A stretch of DNA of 64,000 nucleotides from Monosporascus cannonballus (Eukaryota > Ascomycota > Sordariomycetes > Xylariales), in NCBI GenBank assembly GCA_004154925.1, contig QJNS01000023.1:186001-250000 (forward strand). Reading direction: 5' to 3'. A program made the translations under genes and the position numbers. The notes beneath the pieces are model-generated. The model worked only from the letters and a program-made list of their open reading frames with translations. It did not search any database and was not told the origin of the DNA. Positions 57,149 through 64,000 of the stretch are shown here, in pieces; position 1 is the first letter of the stretch, and the number at the start of each line of letters is the position of its first letter.

Positions 57149-60100
57149 ACTTGAAGTCGGCGGGCGTCAAGGCCTGAACCATGCTGGTGCCCTCGCTGAA
57201 GCGGGTGCGGAAGATGCGGTTAGCGTTCTGGAACATGCCGTCCTTGAGGGAGACGACGATGAATTGCGACCCCTTGAAGCGCGTCTTGATGAGGCGCCCA
57301 ATGTTCTGCGTGTGCGACAAGTCGAGCGCCGCGTCCACCTCGTCGAGGATGTACATGGGCGCGGGCTTGAACTGCAGGAGGGCCATGATGAGAGAGAGTG
57401 CGACCAGCGACCTATCATGGAACGAGAAAAAAATTAGTACGACTATGATCAGACACATTAAGGGTGAAACCCAAAAAGGCTTACCGTTGACCACCGCTGA
57501 GCTCCGTCAGGCTCTGCTTCCACACCTTGCCGAGGCAGACCTTGACCTCGAGTCCCTCGTTGATGGTCTTGCCCTCAGGGGGATCGAGCTTGGCGAAGCT
57601 GCCACCGGGCAGGAGCTCCGAGAAAATCTGGCCGAAGTCGGCATTGACCTTCTGCCACGTCTCCAGCAGGGCCTTCTTCTTGTAGTCGTCGAGGCTGATG
57701 ATGGTCTCCTCGATCTTGCGCTTGTCGCGGATGACCGTCTTCATCATTTGCTTGAGGCTGACCTCCTTCTTTTCCACGCTGTCGATCATGTTCATGACCT
57801 TCGGGTTGATCTTCTTCTTCATGCCCTGGAACCGGTCTGTGAGAGTCTTGAGCGTCGCTTTGCATTCGGCGATGTTCTGGCCCTTGAAGTCGTATGGAGT
57901 GCCTGCCCGTCCGAAGTTGTCCTTTTCTTCCACAATCCAGTCGTGCTCCTTCTCCAATTTGGCCAGGTTGCCTACGAGTGCTTGCTGCTCCTTGTGGAAC
58001 TTCTCAATTTGATGGCCGAGTTTTTGCAGCTCGAGGCTCTCTTCGGTGATTCGAGCGTTCTTCGACCTTGTTGCTTCTTCCAAAGCCCGTAGCTCATCAT
58101 CAAAGCCGGTGAGCTTAGCTCGCTCGTCATCAAGCGCTGCTTGGGCAACGTCGTGGGTCTCTTGGAGGACCGACTGCTTCTTAGCAATATCATTGATCTC
58201 CTGCTCTTGAGATTGGATGGCCAACTCGACTTCTTGCAACTGTTCCCTCGCAGCGGCAAGATCGCCCGAGACTTGTTCTGAGTCTAACTGGGCGCTCTGG
58301 AGCTCTTTCTGGAGAGATTTCAAAGTGCCCGAATTTTTAGCCAAGGTCGCCCTTAGTTTGTCAAGCCCTTTCTGAAGCTCGACGAGCTTGGAGTCCTTAT
58401 TGTTCTCAAAGTCCTTCATGTCCTTTTCGATCCGTTTCACGTCTGCGCTAGCTTCGGCTTGCCGTTTCTTAGCTCCTGCGCTATTGTTCTTGAGCTGCGA
58501 TATCGATTGCTTCATATTTTCCACCTCTTGGATGATCGAGGATGATGAATTGCCGCTGATCTGTTCTTCCGCTAGCTTTATCTCATGGCTCTTAAGATCG
58601 AGATCTTGTTTTATTTTCCGCGCCTGGTCGATTTTTGACTTCTCTCGAGAGATGCTGGCTTGAAGCTCTCTGAGAGAGCCTTCAGCTTCTCGCAGCTGGC
58701 GGTTGATATCGTTGAGTTTCTGGAGAGTGACTAGAACGCCGCTCGAAGTAGGTGCACTACCACCAGAGAGTGTGCCTGACGGGTCATACGAATCCCCTTC
58801 GAGAGTAATACTTCTCATCCGTACATTCGGATCGAATGTCACCCTCTTAGCTGTCTCCGCATCCTGGCAGATTAGAGTATTACCGAAGACGTACTCCATC
58901 GCCGCGGACACCTCATCGTCGTAACCAACGAGCGATAGTGCTAGGTCGACTTTCCCGGGTGCAATTTTTTGCGCGGTCGCAATTGTCTGGGCTGAGGCTT
59001 TGAATGCCGCGATCTTGTTCAAGGGGATGATTGTCACGCGTTTGCGCAGTTTTCCGCCCTTGAGGAGCTGGGTACCGGTTACCTCGCTATCCACGACGAC
59101 ATTATAGAGACGGCCACCGGCGCAAATCTCCAAGGCAGTGCCGGCGCGTATGTGTTCCTTATCGAGAGTAAACAACTGCGCCACTAGACCTTTGACTTTT
59201 GAGCGGTCGAAGTTGGGGGTTGGGTCGGCATAGTTGAAGTCGATATTGGCGACCTTGCGCTTGAGCGCATCCGCCTCCTGTCGCAAATTTCGGATGGACT
59301 GCTGCAAGGATGACTCCTGCCTGTACATTTCTTCCTCTTGTCCTGGCTCGAAACCTAGCTTTGCAAGCTGAGCCTCGAGCTTCTGCGACTGTGCCTTGAG
59401 GCCCTCCAAGTCATGTAGAAGGCCCGCATTTTGCTCTTTGGCCTTCTTCGCTCGAGGCTCTTCTTCCTTTATACGCTTCTCAAGATGGGCGATCTTGATT
59501 CTTGCCTGCTCCTGCTCTGTCGCGGCAGCTGCCGCTCGGTTCTTTGCATCTTGCAGTTGGCCTTGATAACCGCTTTCTTGTCCTTCCTTGGATGCCACAC
59601 CTGTTTGAAGTGTCTGGAGTAGTTCTTCTTTCGACTCGGCTTCCTGACTCTGCTTTTCGTTCTCTTCTTTCGCGGCGTCATACTTCGCCTTGATCTTCTC
59701 GTACGCCTTGGTCTTCTCTTTCAGAGTCGCCTCAAGTTCGGCGACGTTCTTCTGTACGGCTGTTTTGCGTTCTTCCTCCTCAGCCTTGCTCGACTTCTTC
59801 AGATCCATCACCGTGGCCAGTCGGACAAGCTCATTGGAGTGTTTCTTCACTTCATCCTCCAGTGCTTGTGCTTTACCGCCCTTCCTAAGCTCTTTGTCTC
59901 TTTGGGCTTTGACTCGCTTGACATCTTCTTCGAGGTGGGATATTTCACTCTTGAGCCGGGTAGCGGAATCTTCAAGATCCTTCTGCCGCTGTTTCTTATT
60001 CTCCAGGTCCGCCGCAGAGTGTTCTAGCCTCTCACGAGATTTGACATAGTCGTGGGCACATACTACCCTCGTCAAGCGCTCCAAGTCGTTCTGCGTCTGT

Positions 60101-60922
60101 TGGAAATCCAGGAAGGCGCGCTTTTCCGTCCTTAACTTCTCTAACTTGGGCTCGATCTCGTCGCGTAGAAGGGAGCTGATCTCTTGTAACTTCATCTCCT
60201 TCTTCGCCATTGTCTTCAATGCCTTGTCTCTTCGGTCCTCGAACATCCTTGTGCCGGCCGCTTCCTCGATCATGGCCAAAATCTCCACCGCCTTCATATT
60301 TAAGACCTTAGTGATGCGGCCCTGCATAATCAGGAAATTGGGGTTGTTGATGTTCAGTTGTACGGATTGGAAGAGGTTTTGGACCGTCTGTTGTTGCGCC
60401 CGGTGACCGTTGATTAGGTACTTTGATGTCCCTCCAAGAACAATCTGTCTGGTAACGCTGATGGTGGCATACTCTTCGAAACCGATGGGGGACTTCTTTT
60501 TATCTCTGTTGTCGAACACTATCGTGACGCTCGCCTTGGTGACACCGGCCTGGCCGCGCTTGTATATGAGATCCTAAAGACGCCGTCAGCATTTGCGACG
60601 CCGTTACAAGCAGATTTTCTTTCTGTACCTGAAGATTTTGCGCCCGAACAGTTGTCATATTCGTGATACCCAGCACGAAGCAGATAGCATCTAGAATATT
60701 GGACTTGCCGCTGCCGTTTAGGCCGGTGATAGAATTGAAACTTTCATCCCTATGCGACATCAGTTATTGCTATGCGACATAAAAGTTCAACAATCTCTCA
60801 CCAGCCACTGATGACGGTGCGCACCGCATACGACTTGAAGCCCTGCAGAAAACTGTTAGAAACTGGGTTCCGAAGAGCGATAAGCGAGAACATACGTCTA
60901 TTATCACCTCGGTCACCCTCAT
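57147..60922 (-). CDS. SMC2: condensin ATPase subunit SMC2 (Cut14)
   Basis: Five exons on the minus strand: 60896-60922, 60802-60842, 60629-60749, 57485-60573 and 57147-57411, giving 1180 residues, the usual SMC2 length. The first exon has nine codons (MRVTEVIID). Walker A GLNGSGKS is at 32-39; the N-terminal head includes [11 protein letters not shown] and [18 protein letters not shown], which distinguish SMC2 from SMC4 and cohesin SMCs. Coiled coil runs to about 515, the hinge spans about 517-675, and the return coil reaches about 1060. The ABC signature LSGGQR lies at the end of exon 4, and Walker [12 protein letters not shown] follows in exon 5. SMC2 pairs with SMC4 and binds the non-SMC condensin subunits to compact mitotic chromosomes. 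All ATPase motifs are intact. Confidence 0.95.
60750..60780 (-). repeat. duplicated splice-acceptor segment in SMC2 intron 2
   Basis: An 11-bp unit (ATGTCGCATAG on the coding strand) occurs twice with a 20-bp period, the second copy being the acceptor used for exon 3. Use of the upstream copy would add 20 nt and shift the frame. Confidence 0.75.
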
Positions 60923-62192
60923 TTCGGCGGGCTTGATGTGCGTAGAATCCGAGGGGTCGTGGTTGTGGTTGTCGATTCTATCATCTACATTTGTTTTGAA
61001 ACTTCATGGTTACCCCCGGTTGCTATTTGGGGCCGCGTCAAAGTCAACAAACGGGGTTAGTCGCTCGTTGGAGCTGACTAGCCCCGCGTAGCCTCGTTCA
61101 AGCCATGCGAATGTGATAAACTCTTAAGCATGGTTATCTGCATATCGCCTTCTTCTTACAGAGGTGAGAGTATCTCTTCCTCCTGAATATTTCCCTTTTG
61201 ACTGATAGTCCGATTACCTAATGTAGCAAGTGGAATGCCCACATTGATTCGGTTTCGAAATTTCTGTCCGAATTCTGGGGATACCTGACAATTGATGGAC
61301 CTTTACTCAAGTTTACTTCCGCTCCTGGAGCCGCGGACCGGAATTGTAGCTGTTATAGTGTCAGTAGAAAGACTGACTACCTCTTGATTTTACAAAACTT
61401 ATTCCGTATTTGTATACATAACGCATATCGTATGAGCGAGAAGCGTTATACTTTGCTGCCATTTCTTTTGTCACACCTCTGGGACCAATTGGGGAAGACA
61501 CAGCCCTGTGAATCGTGATACCTATGATACTTGATATACTTTTGATACACAGTATATTACCCACTATACCAACCTACATACATTGTATAAGGTTGCTTGA
61601 TTAGACGGATACGACATATGCAATCATTCGAAGCGCTGCCATCACTCCACTATTATGATGCTGCTATTATTATTAGAGAGTACCTAAGTATGCATGTACC
61701 CAGAGTAAGCTAGGCTTAGTCAGTGATAGGCAAAATCTTGTTGCCGACGCCTGGCATTGAATCTACTACCATTCATTCCCCCATTCGTTCTTGCATACGT
61801 AATTGGATGGACACATGGGCGGTGATAAAGGGGAAGGGAAATTTCGAGTGGGACGCTCGGGGCCCTGGAGCCTTCGGAAACCGATAAGAAATCGATTCGT
61901 CGCTTTTTCTACCCACTGCAGACACCCCCGAGTTCTAGACCCGAGTTTGAGGAGTGCCGTTGACACTGTTTAAGATAACGGGAGGGTACATACATGCATA
62001 CATTGCACACCTACCTTACCGCATCCACCACACACGCTCGCGACAGTTGCAGCAGTTGGCTTTCTGTCTCACTTCAACCTCTTTTCCGATTACTGGCTCT
62101 GAATCACGAGTGATATATCCCTTGGTGCTCATTTATCCTCCAGGAATCGTGAGAGAGGAATTTGCACAGCCCCTTTCGCCGGGAAAACTGAG
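60923..62192. promoter_or_regulatory. divergent intergenic region between SMC2 and the Cue1-like gene
   Basis: 1.27 kb between two outward-pointing starts. No gene seen. CT-rich sequence at about 62020-62100 is the probable leader of the Cue1-like gene. Confidence 0.45.
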
Positions 62193-62872
62193 ATGGAGAA
62201 CGAACAGATCTCCCTCCCTTCCCTGATCATCATAGTGGTCCTGGGCGCCCTTATCGTCCGCTACCTGTTCTTTTCACCGGCTGAACCAGCACAGCAGCCC
62301 GGAGATGCCGCGTCGGCATCGCGCGCCAGAGAAGCAGCCGTAGAGAGGATACAGCAGATGTTTCCCCAGGTGGACCGGAGGACGATATTATGGGATCTGC
62401 AACGGAACGGGGGTAACATCGCGGCGACGACCGATAGGATCCTGGCAGGCCGGCTCGAGACTGTAAGTTTCTTAAGGGGAGCTACCTCCCGCCACGATCC
62501 TCCCACGTTGACGGCGTGTCCTTTTACCATCCGGTGGAAACCTTACTAACCGCCCTCCCCGTCCCGCAGCCCCCGGCCAGATTCCAGCCGCCGCCTCCGC
62601 CGCCATCCACGACTCCGCCGTTGGCGGCTGGATCGCAGATATTCAAGGCACCCACGAAGCCGCCGGAGCCGGACCTGATCACCCGATATAAGCTCCAGGA
62701 TCGCGTCTCCGCCGAGTGTGCGCAGCAGTCGGAGGCGAAGGGCAAGGGATGGAGCTCGAACCGGGACGAGCGGCAGGCGACACTGCAGCGGAGGCGAGAC
62801 GAGATGATCCTGGCCGCGAGGAGGAAGATGGAGGCCAAGATCGCAGCCGAGAAGGCCACTACAGGGACGTAA
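62193..62872 (+). CDS. Cue1-like ER membrane CUE-domain protein
   Basis: Two exons: 62193-62462 and 62570-62872, giving 190 residues; the 107-bp intron (GTAAGT, branch CTAAC, GCAG) lies between codons. A membrane helix at residues 8-27 with a short luminal N-terminus is followed by a CUE domain at about 46-88, with the MFPQV ubiquitin-binding motif at 56-60 and the GGNI...DRILAG helix. A Pro-rich linker follows, then a basic helical tail (RRRDEMILAARRKMEAK) in the position of the Ubc7-binding region of yeast Cue1. Cue1 anchors and activates the E2 Ubc7 for ER-associated degradation with Hrd1 and Doa10. Length matches yeast Cue1 (about 200 residues) and the order of parts is the same. Confidence 0.85.
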
Positions 62873-64000
62873 GCCGGCAGAAGCCGGACGCCGAACCTCC
62901 CGAATTCGCACGGGCACAGGGCCGGGGCCTGCTGTGAAGGTTACGTTATATGTCGCCGAGGTCGAACAACCCTCATGTCCTATCTTATAAGACAGAATAT
63001 CTCATGAAGGCGCCATGCTTATTATGGGTTGAAGGAATACATGACCCACTCCAGGGTCACTGGATTCCTGTTAGGCGTTGAGTCGGGTTGCTTATGACTG
63101 AGTCTCTTCTCCACCCGAGAAGCTGTGGAAACCTGATGGACTAAAGTGCGAAGCCGTCTGTTGTTCTACTCTGGAGGTGGGCTTTCCAGTATAGTCCATT
63201 CGGGTACAAAGAATGTACAAAACCCTGGGTTGCCTGCAGCCTTTACATGTGGGCAGATCTGAAGATTCTGGAGATAGCCCCTTTCAACTACCACAACCCC
63301 TCGTACAACAATACTATGTCAAGAGGGATTTAGTCGATTATGACTCAACACACGCAATTGTATGTGACTATTCAACGAGCGGTTTTCGAGGAAATTCATG
63401 AAAGGCTAGTAGTCGGCATGCAAGGGCTGATAAGGGGATCAGCATCGCATGTCTACCAAGTCAACTGCGTTCTTAATAACTGTCGAAATTGTCTCCAATG
63501 TCGACCTCTTCATATCATCATTATTGACGTCGCTGGCATCGAGCTGGCCCAAAAACCTTTGCTTCCTGGATCCCGTCAGAGGAAGCGAACGCAAGTGTAA
63601 CCCACCCACAGCATCCCGTATATCTCCCCCGCTTTATGAGGTTTGGGACTCCTTTCCAGTAAAGTGCCGGCCTGCCTATAGGTAGGTACCTTACCGCGCA
63701 CGGGTTAACTTTTCTTATACAACAGCTCCGTTCAGATAATCTTATGGTTGGATAGGTTCCAGACCAGCAAAATGGCCACATATATAATTTTGATTCCATT
63801 TTCAAAACCCCCGGCTCCGCAGTGTAGTAAGTGATTGAAATCAAATCTCGCTTTTTGACACTACGTGATTAAGTATCAGTAGAATGATTCATCCAGCCGT
63901 CCGATCTCAGTCACTTGAATCACTCTGGAGTCGCTTAGCTTTGGCATACCTGGATAAATTATAGATTAAGGTCTAACGCCTTCCGCCACTCCTGACTCTG
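62873..64000. other. right edge, no gene seen
   Basis: Holds the 3' region of the Cue1-like gene. Remaining frames are short and overlap on both strands. A GGTAGGTACC motif of the CCTAGGTA type lies at 63680-63690. Confidence 0.5.

Overview
The window is nuclear DNA of a filamentous ascomycete (Pezizomycotina, most likely Sordariomycetes). Evidence: genes with short introns (about 49-116 bp) carrying GTRNGT donors and CTRAC-type branch sites; fungus-specific proteins (WSC surface sensor, Zn(II)2Cys6 regulator, phocein-type MOB protein, INCENP of the filamentous-fungal layout); and two AT-rich islands that look like transposons destroyed by repeat-induced point mutation (RIP). I cannot name the genus.

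Layout. 1-4241: no gene. 4242-5691 (+): WSC-domain membrane sensor. 9005-10610 (+): seven-exon, membrane-anchored collagen-like protein, convergent with a small unrecognised gene at 10778-11266 (-). 11267-17813: almost gene-free, with a MITE-like inverted-repeat element (13599-14095) and a possible 53-residue membrane peptide. 17814-33501: tandem minus-strand block of core genes: a large J-domain protein, INCENP (Aurora B scaffold), CCR4-NOT subunit NOT2, and a COG0523/ZNG1-type zinc GTPase. 34151-35783 (+): MOB3/phocein, divergent from the GTPase. 38976-41511 (-): Zn(II)2Cys6 regulator. 41512-54482: repeat-rich and gene-free, with two AT-rich islands (about 45.6-48.35 and 50.5-52.9 kb) holding relics of the same element. 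54483-56079 (+): MOSC-domain membrane protein. 57147-60922 (-): condensin subunit SMC2. 62193-62872 (+): Cue1-like ERAD factor, divergent from SMC2. Two 10-N assembly gaps lie beside homopolymers (38400 and 57103).

How the genes relate. This is not a biosynthetic cluster. INCENP and SMC2 both serve mitotic chromosome structure and segregation; NOT2 serves mRNA turnover; ZNG1, Cue1 and the J-protein serve metalloprotein or protein quality control; WSC and MOB3 (STRIPAK) serve wall sensing and developmental signalling. The most unusual locus is the collagen-like membrane protein. All exon joins were worked out by hand from splice signals, reading phase and family conservation; reading frame is kept at every join listed except the last intron of ZNG1, which has no usable AG acceptor.
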